Assembly: GCA_035578905.1 (NCBI GenBank)
Contig: JAQJVL010000146.1
Coordinates: 1,312,938-1,376,937, forward strand
From: Stictocephala bisonia
Taxonomy: Eukaryota > Arthropoda > Insecta > Hemiptera > Membracidae
Reading direction: 5' to 3'
DNA: 64,000 nt
Within the stretch, counting starts at the first letter, position 1; each line of letters starts with the position of its first letter. Positions 10,236-21,960 of the stretch are shown piece by piece. Both the position numbers and the translations under genes were made by a program. A model generated the notes under the pieces. That model saw nothing but the letters and a program-made list of their open reading frames with translations. It was not told the origin of the DNA and searched no databases.

Positions 10236-10578
10236 TTGTGTGGAAATAGCAGATGGAACAGCATTTAAGTCCAAATTGTTTATTACCGTGCACAAGTAGC
10301 CTTTCTGTCGTCACTACGCCATTTACAATTAGCCACTGCCACCAGCTGTTGTTTCTTCTCCATATACCACAGCCACTCCATTTGTCAGATCTGTTCAGTG
10401 TCTATATACGGAATGTTGCGTCAGTCGTGTGTTGCCAGATGGAAATCATTCTACACTGAATATTAGTCAGTAAAACATGGTCGTGTTTGTTAAATTCTAG
10501 GTTACAAATCAGTAAACGTAATTTTGTAATAAATTACATTTAAATAGAAAAGTTGTAATTCTTAGGGCTGCTATGTAT

Positions 10579-10751
10579 AATAAAGTTATAATATAAAATA
10601 ATAATTGAGCATAAAATAACAATATTTTTTTTTTGTAGCAGTTTTGAAAAGTAAACACCTATGAAGATGGCATAATTGCCGAAACCAGTCGGTGATGATT
10701 TAATAAAATATTTAAGAGTGCTCAATTGTTATTTTTTATTATAAATTTATT
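10579..10751. mobile_element. 173-bp element with 33-bp inverted ends
   Basis: Left end 10,579-10,611 and right end 10,719-10,751 are imperfect inverted repeats (AATAAA...ATTGAGCA). The interior carries a conserved-looking GGCATAATTGCCGAAACC module at 10,669-10,686 with two short stems. Such modules occur at ends of several invertebrate retroelement families, but I cannot name this one. Confidence 0.5.
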
Positions 10752-11084
10752 ATATTTAAATAATTTGACTGGTTAAAATAAAATGAATGTAATGTTAAAT
10801 ACATTACAGGCGAAAGTTTGTAAAATATTATACGAGTCGTCGCCATGTAACTAAACAATAAAAACTCGTATAGTTGACATGAAAAATAAGTCTCAATAAA
10901 AAAACTAAGATTTAGTAAATGTCACATTAATAATCTAGTTTTTAACCAGTGAATACTTCCAGAAACATAATAAACGTAAATACCATTGTAAGTGTATGGG
11001 TGAGTGGGAATTCCACTGTACATGATGGTAAAAATATAAAACAATTGAACTTCAATCTTACATTATATTTACTACTATACTATG

Positions 11085-11560
11085 GTTCCAACGATTTGGC
11101 ACAAACTTTCTCCCATATTTAAACACTTAAAAATAAAAACTTTGAAAATTACCAGTTTGATTCCCATATATGTTTTTATGCCATAACTGAAAAACAAGTC
11201 AAGTTAGAGACATGAGGTTTTTAATAAAATATTTTAAATTGTTATTCACATCTTTCCTGAAAGTTTAATCAAAATAACTAGATCCGTTTTTGAGAACATT
11301 CCATTTTTGTGTGTTTTTCCAATACAAATAAAAAAACCTCAAATTTCAAAAAAGTGAAAAAACGGTCTGGAGATATTGGCTGAGTACACCTATATAACAA
11401 ATTTCATAAAAATTGGTCCATCCGTTTGGTCTCCAGCGAAGTGAGCATACACACAGACAGACATACATACGGACAGACTTCAACATTTTTTCGAAAACCC
11501 CACTTTTTGGGTTCAGGGGACCCGAAAATGGATTTTTAGACCATCTGCCCCTCTATAGGT
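11085..11560 (+). repeat. dispersed repeat family C, copy 1
   Basis: About 470 bp recurring at 30,975-31,420 (+), 33,990-34,500 (-) and 37,790-38,085 (-). Shared words include AAAATTACCAGTTTGATTCCC, ACGGTCTGGAGATATTGGCT, GGTCTCCAGCGAA, an ACACACAGACAGACATAC-like run and TTTTTAGACCA at the end. It has no open frame or clear terminal repeats. Divergence between copies implies an old family. Confidence 0.7.
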
Positions 11561-11984
11561 TTCTATGACGTCATCAATATGGCTGCCAAATTTTTTTTCA
11601 TGCTTGTACATTTTCCTGCATAAACTCCATTTTTTAGTTGTACATTTACCCATACTATTAGTGATTATTTACAAGAGAAAACACGCTTTCAAACTGTATA
11701 CATGATACTAATGTTTACTTTAACTATACGAGAAATATTTGTTGCTTTATTTAAAGAATTGTTTTTTTAATTTGATTTGTTTGATACATTTTCCTAAATA
11801 CCGTGAAATCTAATTGCCTTTCGAATAGTATACATAACTTGTACTTTATCATAAATAGTTGGTGAATACATGCCAAAAAAAAGTAGCCTTGCTTAGTAAA
11901 AACATCATGTAAACGATTTCATTTTTAGTGTTTTGGGAAAACAATATAGTAACTTGATAAATCTTGAACTATCTAATATAATTA

Positions 11985-12285
11985 TACAGTACAAGTAAAT
12001 GTCTCACAACACAAATTTATTACAATATAAGCACAAAATTGCACACATATATATTAAAATACAAGTATAAAATACACGAATATTATGGTGATCGATTTCG
12101 GTGATTCTGAGGACAGATTTACAAAAGATTCTGAGGAAGGTGAGGGTGGTTCACCGAAATCGATCACCATAATAATATTTGTGCATTTTGTGCTTATATT
12201 GTAATAAATTTGTGTTTTGTGACGTTTACTTGTACAGTATATGTACCAACACGTATTATGCTAATTAAAAAACTATTAATATAAT
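11985..12285. mobile_element. foldback element FB, copy 2
   Basis: The left arm (about 11,985-12,104) contains ACAGTACAAGTAAATGTC and GGTGATCGATTTCGGTGA. The right arm (12,149-12,285) is the reverse complement, with a short loop around 12,105-12,148 carrying two TTCTGAGGA repeats. Same family as 3,657-3,946. Confidence 0.75.
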
Positions 12286-12670
12286 TATCTAAATTTTTCC
12301 TATTTATGAATAAATGTTGACTTTCAAAGTATTATGCAAGTTTTATTTTCGTTTAAATAGAACAACTAAAGGCATGCTAATAAGGTAAGTTTTAACCATT
12401 CAATACAATAATTAGAAGAAAAATAATTTTCATTACACTAATATTCGAATTTAATACAATAACTCAATAATATTCTATACTTTGCCAAATATACATTGTT
12501 AATATTGTACATCTTGCCATTGAAACCTTTAAATCTCATGAACCGGGATATGTGAAATGGATATAAATAAATTCAATAAATACAAATATAATAATAATAA
12601 CAACAATTAATTCTTACATAATACTTATTACAAAAGTGATATGTACATAATATTATTAATACTTACATAA
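12286..12670. other. no feature recognised
   Basis: AT-rich sequence with short ATAATAATAAC runs only. Confidence 0.4.
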
Positions 12671-13195
12671 TACAGATGAGAAACAAGTGCACGACGTACA
12701 AGTACGAAGAGACTCAGACCATTACCTCACACCCAAGAGAATACACCATAAGAAAAGACACATCCACGAATTTGACACAAAATCTTTAACAATAGGCATT
12801 ACAAGAGAATGGGAGAAATTACAGGCAAACAACTGGGAAACGATCAAAAAGAAAATTACTGAGAAAGCCAAAGAAATAATACCACTAAAAGAGAACACCA
12901 AACATCCATGGTGATCCAGTGATTGTGATGAATTACTACAGAACAGGATAGTAGCATACAAAAAGTACAATAGCAGTAGAACAGAAGAAACACTACAAGA
13001 ATTTAACAGCAAAAGAGGATAGCATCGAAACGAATCAGGCAAAGAAAGAGAAAACACATGAAAGAGCAAATTACTTTCAAACATTACAGAAAACATGAGA
13101 AAACGAAGGTTACAATTCTATAGTCAAATTATCAGACTACCAGAGCTCAAACTAACGAAACAGATACTCACCCTCAGTTCCAATATTGGAACACA
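12671..13195 (+). pseudogene. non-LTR retrotransposon (LINE) fragment
   Basis: The translation shows RRDSDHYLTPKRI, matching the SDH motif at the end of a LINE AP-endonuclease domain. It is followed by a linker with KHPW, a stop in place of a likely second tryptophan (12,912), SSDCDELL and an AYKKYNSSRTEETLQEFN stretch. After further stops and frame changes, MRKRRLQFYSQIIRLPE (about 13,093) resembles the C-terminal region of such proteins. The reverse transcriptase between these parts is absent, so this is an internally deleted dead copy. Confidence 0.65.
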
Positions 13196-13199
13196 GTAA

Positions 13200-13440
13200 T
13201 CAAACTGGAGTCTCTTCTTGTGCAACTTGTACTGAGTGTTCGTACATCTAACTTTGCAATGCATATCGACACTTTGGCTCATGTAAGTTCATGGACAAGT
13301 TCATAAGTTAATTACACTTTGTGAGGAATAGTCAGCCTTAGTTTGTAACAAAGACTATATTCTCTAATTTACACTCATCACACTCATAAGAAATACATAT
13401 TCACCTATATATTGACGATGGGCGTCTTAAGAATAAAAAA
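13200..13440. repeat. dispersed repeat family E, copy 2
   Basis: AATAGTCAGCCTTAGTTTGTAAC and the following ACACTCATCACACTCAT segment match 2,440-2,520. Edges are not defined. Confidence 0.4.
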
Positions 13441-15305
13441 AATGGAACTGTAATATAAAGTATTAAAAGTTTATAATATTGAAAGAACAATGGCTTTATA
13501 TCCAACTAATTGTATTACAAGATTCTCTTCATAAATTCATGGTAAATAGTTTTCAGCTCTATTATTTTATTTGGGAAAGAGTCCAACTAACACATATATT
13601 TTCAACTACAACATTCAACTTTCTTTTCAAATGAAACTTTAAATTTACTTATTTTTATACCCGAAATCTTACACTAGCAAACGTTACGTTCTTCTATGGT
13701 GCAACAATTCAAATCAAATCAATTTACTCATTGCAGTATACAAATAAATTGCAACAATTTAAGTTTATATTCCTACGTTATGGTCAAAACGCTCACACCC
13801 ATGGCGATGTTGGGGCCTCCACAAAATTGTTCGGGCAGTGTGCCCAGACCCAACCTGCAACACCTTAGAAGGCACTCGTCTATATAGGGGCTACGCCTCC
13901 AAACCAAAATCCGAATAAATAGTCAGCTAGCCAGATCGACTTTGGCTCTACTTTGTATTCTGAACTCTGCATTAACATATTAAAAGATGATTAATTTATT
14001 TAAATGTTATAGTTGTATATTCAGTGGAATAAATGCAGTGATTCATCGCATCACACTAGTTGCATTATTACTATTTAATACTGTGGAATGAAATTTGATA
14101 CCTTTTTTATTCAAGATCCTTCTTCCATCACGTGATAACTAGAATTACGTTAACTTGTAACGACTATTAATTGCATAACTTCACCACCATTTACATTTAC
14201 TTTTTACCATAAATTAAAATTTTTTTTAAACGATTCGTTCTCTCTTTAATTCAAAATCTATCGACAATCACATAGTTTTTTTTTTATGTTGCCAAACTGT
14301 AGAAAATGGGTGTATTAGGCAACTTTATCCCAGATATCTTCATAATCCTAAAATTTCGTCGGTGTTTCTTAGAGTAAAAAGTGGCTCCTTTACACTATTG
14401 TGGATATTTTCATATACGACACCACGAGACACTTTTGATGCTGCCTGGAAGTAAAATTAAACATAACTCGCTATTCTGCATCGTGCGAAAATTTTGTTTT
14501 TTCCAGATTGTTCGAACATTGGATAATTCTTTGGATAAAACCAACAATGCCTATCTAAATGAATAGAATTTTTTTAAAACTATTAAATATTCTGTATCCA
14601 TGTTCAAATACATGAAAATCTCTCGTAAAGTTTATAATTTCAAGAATTTTATCATTGTGCTTTCATGGAACACACTTTTGTATTGTTGTGTAAAATTTAA
14701 CTTGATCATTCATCCCATGAATAAATATTATTATACGCTGGAGAAATCATACAAGATCGGTTGAAACCGCTCGAACTCATTCATTACGACCTGTGTGATG
14801 CATGCTTGTAGCCCAGTATAAAGCACAATAACAGCACACCATTTCACTCCTAATGGACAGCTGTAACATATAGGATGGAGCAAAATCTGACGATGCTAAT
14901 TTTTGGACTATTTCTCTACTACTAAAATTAATAAAATGACTGCAAACCACGGCATAATTCAATATATATATATTTAGATGGTCAATTTTATTTACAAAAT
15001 GTTCATGTTTAAAGTCTATTTTCTGATATTAAAGTCCTCTAAGGGGTTTTATTCGTAGAGGTCGGTGTTTCACTCGAAATGCTATTGTGGTATTTTAAAT
15101 ATATCATGCAAAGGACTTATACTACCCGTTACTATGTACAACCAAGTGCTTGTTTGAATTTAATTTTAATTTTATATACCTATATAATCTATTTTCAATA
15201 GCTGATGAAACTCCTTTCTGAAAATACATAACATTTGAAAACGTTTTTACCCTAGTTCTATTTAAGTAGCAACCTAATAAACATATTTTTTATTATATTT
15301 TGTTC
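13441..15305. other. intergenic sequence, no gene recognised
   Basis: Scattered short frames only. A moderately GC-rich patch at 13,790-13,960 lacks a recognisable domain and has an ACTTTGTATTCT word also found near 60,840. It could be an old LTR fragment, but I cannot support that. Confidence 0.35.
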
Positions 15306-15443
15306 TAACTTCACTCGCCAGTTCACATGGGCCTGTAGGCCTGTGCGTGAACTTTACTCAATGAGCGAGTGAAGTACTGGCCGTTGGCTCAGTGGGCATC
15401 CGAACCTTGGAAATTACTCTCCGCAGTCCGAAGCCTAAGCCTC
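15306..15443 (-). mobile_element. tRNA-derived SINE, copy 2 (reverse)
   Basis: The reverse complement gives AGGCTTCGGACTGCGGAGAG, a B-box-like AAGGTTCGGATGCC, TGAGCCAACGGCCAGTACTT and CACGCACAGGCC, matching the forward copy at 16,824-16,970. RNA polymerase III A/B box organisation is still visible. Confidence 0.7.
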
Positions 15444-15766
15444 GCAAATACACTCGTTATTGACTCTTTACGAGCCTATTACATTCGTTACAAGCGACCT
15501 CTTACACTTGTCATTGACTCCTGAAGATCCTCAAATACTCCGGACTCCTGACGGCTATCTCACTCTTGTTATTGACTCCTGGCTGTCCTCTACCCTACTA
15601 ATACAAGTCTTAAAATATTCGGTGGATCAAGCTCTTTTGAAATTGTATATGATTGTTGTATCTGAGGAAAGTTACGAGCGGACAACCAACCCCGTCTCAC
15701 TACTTACCCTCATTACTCCCACTCAGCTTCTCAGTACTTACTTGAGGTACAACGTTCATCTTGATC
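15444..15766. repeat. degenerate short tandem repeat segment
   Basis: CACTCGTTATTGACTC, ACACTTGTCATTGACTCCTG and CACTCTTGTTATTGACTCCTG recur at 50-80 bp spacing between 15,450 and 15,590. An open frame of 108 codons (15,460-15,786) runs through it but has no family resemblance, so I do not call it a gene. Confidence 0.4.
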
Positions 15767-16053
15767 TATACGCTGTTCAGGGATAGTTGAGAGTGAGAAG
15801 TGAGGCTCCACCTACACTGTCCCTGTGTCAAGGGTTCCGGCCAATAAGAAAAGGGTGTCCAAGTGGCCCTTGATTTACATCAAGACTATTTCATTGGCAT
15901 CTCCATTCCTCAGACAGTCAGTCAGACTCTGGTAATCAGTTTGCTAATACGTTATGCTTTTGTCGTGAACACGCTCCTGTGAATCGGCCTAGCGCCTACG
16001 TCACACCAGCAATGGGTGAAGTTTCACTCTCAACTCTCCCTGAATAGTGTACA
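15767..16053. mobile_element. MITE with GTTCAGGG termini, copy 1
   Basis: Inverted ends of about 40 bp: left CTGTTCAGGGATAGTTGAGAG (from 15,773), right the complement of CTCAACTCTCCCTGAATAG (to 16,047). The interior includes CCAATAAGAAAAGGGTGTCC and TGTGAATCGGCCTAGCGC. A second copy at 18,217-18,869 carries an insertion. Confidence 0.65.
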
Positions 16054-16823
16054 ATGTTATAAGAAGAGAGTCCAGTAAGCCCTTTCATATGATTCATCAC
16101 TCAAATCATTTTTGTCTGAGTTTCGTTACCCTTATGACGTAGATTCTGTTATCCGTAAATTTTAAAAATAACTATCACTGACGTTTCTAATCAAATTTCT
16201 GTTCGTCTTGGATGTTGTGACCAGTTGTAAGGCTGTGTTTTGACTGGTGGGGCAGTGGCCACGGGTGTGCGCCCAGAGACCTTAACTTCGTGTTCGCCTT
16301 GAACCAGGTGGGACCTGACAAAGACAGACCGCGTGAATGAAGGCTTTGTGGCCAGGGGTCACTCACTTTCTCCTCTCTGTCTAGCGTATTGTAGCTACAT
16401 AGTGCTCTCTCACTCCCACACTGCATTGTTGCCATCTGCAAGTCTCGCTTTGTAAGGTGTGCAGACCTACACAGTCCTGAAACAGGTACTATAAGAAAGT
16501 GAGATAATAACTTGTTACTTTACATATATTCAGTAGTCACATCACACTAACCCATAAAAAGTAAGTTTACTTAATCCCCTTGCTTTAGATTAACAACTTG
16601 AGGATAAAGTGTTGGGGATTTATAAGTCATGAAAGGTTTGTGAAACTTCTGAACATATTCTATAGAGTAATTCACGCTATCACGCCGCTGTGAAACATTA
16701 TAAATAAATACATATTTAACTAAATGGTGATAGATATTTCACTAAACTCTCAATGCCAATAATCGAACTTTTTGTATTGTATGTAATAAGCAGATTTTTG
16801 TACTAACACGAGCTAGAACGGGT
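16054..16823. other. no feature recognised
   Basis: Moderately GC-rich at 16,200-16,440. The minus-strand frame there (84 codons) has no recognisable motif. Confidence 0.35.
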
Positions 16824-16970
16824 CATAGTGGCTCAGTGGCTAAGGCTTCGGACTGCGGCGAGCAATGTCTAAGGTTCGAGTCCCCAAATGAGCCAACTGT
16901 CGGTACTTCACTCGTTGAAAATGTTCGCGCACAGGCCCGTATGACTGGCGAGAGAAGTTTTTTTTTAGAA
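16824..16970 (+). mobile_element. tRNA-derived SINE, copy 1
   Basis: A-box-like TGGCTCAGTGGC (16,829-16,840) and B-box GGTTCGAGTCC (16,873-16,883) are at tRNA spacing. They are followed by a family-specific part (GAGCCAACTGTCGGTACTTC, GCGCACAGGCCCG, ACTGGCGAGAGAAG) and a T-rich tail. Other copies are at 15,306-15,443 (-) and 56,108-56,260 (+). Confidence 0.8.
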
Positions 16971-17342
16971 AACAAAAGAAGAAAGGGACAATAATGTTCA
17001 TCTTAGATCTTCGAATTTAGCGGCCGGTGTCATAACTACAACCCATATTTTCCAGTGACAACCGTATCAAGGTTGGGGGCACCCGAGGTGCGACATGGAC
17101 TACCTGAGAGTCATAATTGGACATTCGAGGTGTGACATGCAGCGAAAGAGAACCCAAAACTAACACTCGAGGTGCGACATGGCGCTTCGGCTAGCAGTGT
17201 GGCCGTGTTGGTCTGGCGGCTAATAGTTGATATATTTACAGTGATAAAATTATCTGAAAACTACAGCCATACAATGAGACACATGATTAACGATTGTTAC
17301 CAATACAATTACTACCAATGTACGTGTATGGAAGGGTGGGTG

Positions 17343-17360
17343 GGTTAGGTTAGGTTAGGT
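17343..17360 (+). repeat. interstitial TTAGG telomere-type repeats
   Basis: Three tandem GGTTA/TTAGG units. This is the common arthropod telomere motif, too short to be a telomere. Confidence 0.8.
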
Positions 17361-17373
17361 AGGTATATTTTTG

Positions 17374-17382
<9 letters not shown>

Positions 17383-17430
<48 letters not shown>
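17383..17430. repeat. (TA)n microsatellite
   Basis: About 48 bp of near-perfect TA dinucleotides within the loop of the foldback element. Confidence 0.9.
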
Positions 17431-17433
<3 letters not shown>

Positions 17434-18019
17434 ATTTATGGACACAGAGAGAGAGCACGTCTACAACCCCGCAACCCTTCGCTGGGCTACCTGAGGTGGC
17501 ATGTCGCACCTCGAGTGCCAGTTTTATGGCCCTTTGGGTCGCTGGGATTAACACAGGTAGTCCATGTCGCACCTCGAGTGCCACCTCAAGGTTCTATCTA
17601 CTCTATTTACAAGATAACCAGACTTGTCAACCATGCTGTGATGAGCAGCATCAATGGTATCGCTGAGAAATTGGTTCTAGTCTTTATAACTCAGAGAGTG
17701 ATGATAATGCCACATCACAGCGTGAGTGAAACGTCTGCTTATCTTGTAAATATAGTATATAGCACTTTGACGCGGTTGTCACTGGAAAATGTAGATTCTA
17801 ATAAATAATATTCATCCCTTTATGTAATATTTTAAAACGCGTATTTGAATCTTTTGTACAGTTTTAATTAGTAATGGTCTTTAACTAACTCATTTTTATG
17901 TTCTATACATATTTTTAAGATGGTAATTTTCAAGATGTGGGTGAATATGGGTGGTGAATGATTGTTTATGAACAAATGAAGAACTTGTTATTTACTAATG
18001 TCAAGTGATCTTTGTAAAG

Positions 18020-18115
18020 AACCTATTAGCCCAAGAGCCAGAGCAAGTAAGGGATCTACAGCTTAGCGTGGAGTCTGAACCACGTAGTATTCATCACAGT
18101 TTCGGCTAACTGACA
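18020..18115 (+). repeat. dispersed repeat family G, copy 1
   Basis: Shares AGAGCCAGAGCAAGTAAGGG / TAGCGTGGAGTCTGAACCAC with 51,480-51,580 (about 75% by eye). Extent uncertain. Confidence 0.4.
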
Positions 18116-18216
18116 AGCCTGATTCTCATTTCTTTTCCCCGCAATTCAAGCGAATTCTGGAAGCTACTCCATACAGACACCCCTTTTGTAGCGGTTCACA
18201 CATAAACCTCGATATG

Positions 18217-18869
18217 CTGTTCAGATGGAGTTGAAAATGATTGAAGGGCACTGGCCAATAAGAAATGGGTGTCCACGTGAACCCTTGATTTACAACAAAA
18301 CTGATTCATTGTCTTCCCCAGTCAGTCAATTTTCTCATATGTATTGTAAATTATTTTTCGGTGGTGCACTACTTGGTGAAATTAATTTTTTTAAATCAAT
18401 AATTATTATGGTTTTTATATAAGAGTATTTGTAAATATTATTCTATAAATAGCTCAAATACTGTAGTGAGTTTAAGGAAACATTGTACAATTGGGACTGC
18501 GTATTAAAAAACTCCTCATTAAGGCTCTCTTAACTCTCTCTCCCAGAACAAAATGCAGATCGTGAGGTTTTTTACAGCATTGACGTTTTTTTCTCTTAAA
18601 AATCTCCTAGATTCTACTATGCCGATTAGTTAATAGTTATGTACAATATATAACGAAATTACCGACGTTTCGGACTCTATAAATGCGTCCAATTTCAATA
18701 TAATCGTTCGCTCTACCTATACCTCTACTTGTAAGTGTGCAATAACATGAACTTGCAGTCCAGAAAAGGTAGTTGATCACTACAGCAACATGTGAACGCC
18801 TGTGAATCGGACTAGCGCTACGTTACACCAGCAGAGGGTGGAGCTTCACTCTCAACTCTCCCTCAGTAG
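18217..18869. mobile_element. MITE with GTTCAGGG termini, copy 2, interrupted
   Basis: Left end CTGTTCAGATGGAGTTG and right end CTCAACTCTCCCTCAGTAG match the copy at 15,767-16,053. The shared interior (CCAATAAGAAATGGGTGTCC, CCCTTGATTTACA, then TGTGAATCGGACTAGCGC) is split by about 440 bp of unrelated AT-rich sequence (about 18,340-18,780). Confidence 0.6.
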
Positions 18870-20400
18870 CATATAGGGGTGTGATGAGTGGACAGTGTTA
18901 ATTTCATTGAAATTGGTGCAAGTTTTATTTCTTAGATACATATTTCTGTTTGGTTTGCATCTAAAATACTGTATAATAATTGTGTAAATCTAGGAAAAAA
19001 GAAAAATAAATATTACCTGTTTGCACTATAATAATAATAATAATATATAATCTTATTACAATAATAATGATAATCTTATGATTCAAATGGGGACTAATAT
19101 TTCTCCATAGTTAACTGAATTAACTCAATTTCCTCACTCCGACATCAAAACATAAAACGTCAGTCATGTCCAGCACTAAGGTGATGCTAATCACTGTTTG
19201 TCCGTGGCCGGCGCACCCGTACTTCCAGGAGAATATGGTAATAGACGTCTGGAGTCCTGTTAGTTGTGGGAGGGTCCTGCAGGCTGCAGATTGTGCTATA
19301 TTTCATCCTGCCCAGTGCTGCTGGGGCACTGAACCCGCGCTACTTCGGTCCTGCACTACAATAAGTGCAGCATGTATCGGTGACGGGTTTGGGATGAGTG
19401 GTGAGGAAGTGGGGGGGGAGGGGTCTAAGTGCCTCTTTGATATCGTGGTGCACCTCTTCAAATCTGATACTAATTACACCATTACCGTCATCATAACACT
19501 CATCATATCATCCATCCGACACTAAGTTAACTAGTTGCCCCTTCTTTATAATGTTTCTTGCCTTTTTGTATTCTTTTTAGTGCATTTGTTAAATGTCTGG
19601 GTGGCTAAGTGTGTGAAACGGCGGGCAGGGGAAAGGTGTATCTTAATATGGAAAAAACTAAAAATGTAAATAAAACATCAGGTGTAGAGAAGTAAATTAA
19701 TTGTTTTAATCAGTGAAAGAAATTTTTAAGCATCGCAGCTAGTGTATATTATTAACTAGGAGAGATTCGTTGGGTCTAAGCTAGCCGTTTCTCAAAACGC
19801 AAAATCACCGTTGGGAAGTCGACAGACCCAGACAGCCCTATAGTTTTACTGTCAGCGGGCCAAAACATGCTTTTCACTTCTAACTGTACGGTTCGTGTTT
19901 ATTATTATAATGAGTTATATAGTGAACACTGTATGGTTATTAAAGATCTATTCTAGTGGACCATATGTTGATAGTGAGATTTATAATGTAAAATCATCAA
20001 GAATGGTATTTAAATTTCACTTATTTAACTGTAAAAAAATGTTTAGAAACCCCAACTTATCATCCACGAGAATAGTATAGATGATAAGTTGGTAGAACAG
20101 AGGGTACTTCGCCTACCAAATGACACTTAAAATGACATTTCAAATGATGTGTTACAATTATTATTACGGACCGAATAGTTTAAATAGAAACCCATATTTA
20201 AATGTTTTAGTGTTCATTCTAAAATAGTTGTGCTTTTAATATAAATTAGGAAGAATTAGAATATTTGCAGCCGTTATTGGTCAATGTAAACTCTTACGTA
20301 CGTACTGAGTGGCTGCTTACTTGTTCAAAAAATCAAAAATTTTACCGGTCGTGGATGTATTTAAGTTGCATACCTCGCAACTCACTTTACTTCTGACGCT
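18870..20400. other. intergenic sequence, no gene recognised
   Basis: A 119-codon frame (19,166-19,525, +) lies in a GC-richer patch but ends in low-complexity sequence and shows no domain. A short (AAT)n run lies near 19,029. Confidence 0.35.
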
Positions 20401-20530
20401 ACTTTCTCGGTGTTGAGCGACAGGTGTTTAGAACATGAGTAGGTTGCTCTACAAACCTACGCTGACTTAAACTTAGCGCTGACTCCACAACGTGAGAACA
20501 CTCATGTCGAACACCTGTGCGAAAGTAAAA
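20401..20530. repeat. short inverted repeat
   Basis: ACTTTCTCGGTGTTGAGCGA and CAGGTGTTTAGAACATGAGT on the left pair with the complement of ACTCATGTCGAACACCTGT and GCGAAAGT on the right (20,500-20,530). This is a small MITE-like hairpin with a loop of about 60 bp. Confidence 0.5.
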
Positions 20531-21345
20531 CATTAATACTTGTAATGATCGAGTATATAAAGTAATTAACAACATATTAAAAACTATCGACCAATCACTT
20601 TCTTATCACAGTTTCAAAATTTATTATTTTGATTGTCATTTATTATTATAATTATAATGAACTAATAGACTTAAGCTACTTTGTGTTATTGTACTAATTA
20701 TTTTAAAAATAAAGTGCACATATATTTTCAAAAGTTGCCAAATATTGGCAAAATAATGTACACGTTCACCCTTCATGTTTCCCACTAATCATTTGAATAC
20801 ATTCTTGTGTTGGTATGAAATGTGTAATTTATATGTTATATGTATAAATTTAATACAACACCCCCCTCACACTCCCATTTCTTGAGCGTTGCATATTTGG
20901 TTCTCAGTGATGTTTGAGTTCTTGAGAAATCAGATGGCCATTATTATTGGCCAGTGCAAGAACCGGTGAGATGTAGGGGCGAATGGGTGCCCCCAATTTA
21001 AACAATCAAGAAGGCCAGGCAGGACCAGCATCTAAAAAAAGATAAGAGCAATAATACTGATAGCACTTTGACAGCGTATTTTACAATTTTCAATTAATAA
21101 AAGTTTAATTTTCAAAATTCTGTAATTTCTATGTGTAAAGTTGATTCAGTACAGGTTTTTTAATGAGCATCTACATTCCGTCTTTATGATGTGATTTTAT
21201 CAATGTCAACCTCTAGGCTAATATTAAATACGAATGGCAAATGTTTTTTTAAATGTACTAAAGCTATAAAAAGTCAACTCTAAAAGGTTCCGATGTACAA
21301 AAGTCTTTGCATTGGTCAAACACATGGTCGTATATATAATTATAA
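20531..21345. other. no feature recognised
   Basis: AT-rich. TAGCACTTTGACAGCG near 21,062 resembles the terminal region of the element at 17,036-17,800 but has no partner. Confidence 0.35.
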
Positions 21346-21349
21346 TATA

Positions 21350-21391
<42 letters not shown>
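21346..21391. repeat. (TA)n microsatellite
   Basis: About 45 bp of TA dinucleotides. Confidence 0.95.
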
Positions 21392-21396
<5 letters not shown>

Positions 21397-21549
21397 CATG
21401 TACTTATTAGCAAGAACATTTGGTATTTCAGGGATAAGCTAATACTTATCACACGCTTTTGACATGTCCTAAACATGTATCGAAGACGTATTGAACTGTC
21501 AATATCTTCAATATATCCAAGCTTGATGAAGAATATGAATTATATATTC

Positions 21550-21960
21550 TACTAGCTGGCAGCTCTTGCTTCGCTAAGGGTTGGTTTGGGTTATCTACGC
21601 TTGCTTACCCTTACCTTATAAGTCTGCTTTAGGTGGTTGGAAAGTAGTGCACTTATGTGGGAGTTAGTAAAAATAACATTAACATGTCACAGTGAAATCC
21701 AAAATCAATCAAGCTTTTTGTTTTATGTTTATGTTTTTTTGTATCAGCTGTTTTAAATAAATTATTAAATTAATGCCAATGTTACTTGAAAAAATGAAAC
21801 GTCGAGGAGCTGTGTCTTCACCTAAGGAATGTAATTTCAAGGAATTATTTCTTGCTGAGTCTTCATGATAAAAAAGCTAACTTCCCTCCAAATTTCATCA
21901 AAATCTGTTCCGTAGTTCGGGAGATTTCATGATGAGTGATTACATTGTTTTTGGATGTCA
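21550..21960 (+). repeat. probable retroelement-derived dispersed repeat
   Basis: CTAGCTGGCAGCTCTTGCTTCGC at the left and CCAAATTTCATCAAAATCTGTTC near 21,890 are words typical of abundant insect interspersed repeats. No second copy is present in this window, so the call rests on general familiarity only. Confidence 0.35.

Larger units (their letters stand above)
17036..17800. mobile_element. foldback element with repeated CTCGAGGTGCGACATG boxes
   Basis: Outer ends are inverted repeats: left TTTTCCAGTGACAACCGTATC (17,048), right GACGCGGTTGTCACTGGAAAA (from 17,770). Inside, CACTCGAGGTGCGACATG-type boxes occur three times in the left arm (17,091-17,184) and twice inverted in the right arm (17,500-17,583). 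The loop holds a single GTACGTGTATGG minisatellite-type unit, a TTAGG run and a TA microsatellite. No transposase frame. Confidence 0.7.

Noticed and set aside
10658..10693. Active hammerhead ribozyme
   Set aside because: Core bases and the cleavage-site base deviate from those required. Only the overall layout is reminiscent.
12722..13096. 124-codon minus-strand frame
   Set aside because: Antisense to the LINE remnant, whose sense translation shows recognisable endonuclease and C-terminal motifs.
19166..19525. 119-codon frame as a gene
   Set aside because: No domain, mixed low-complexity C-terminus, no splice or promoter context.
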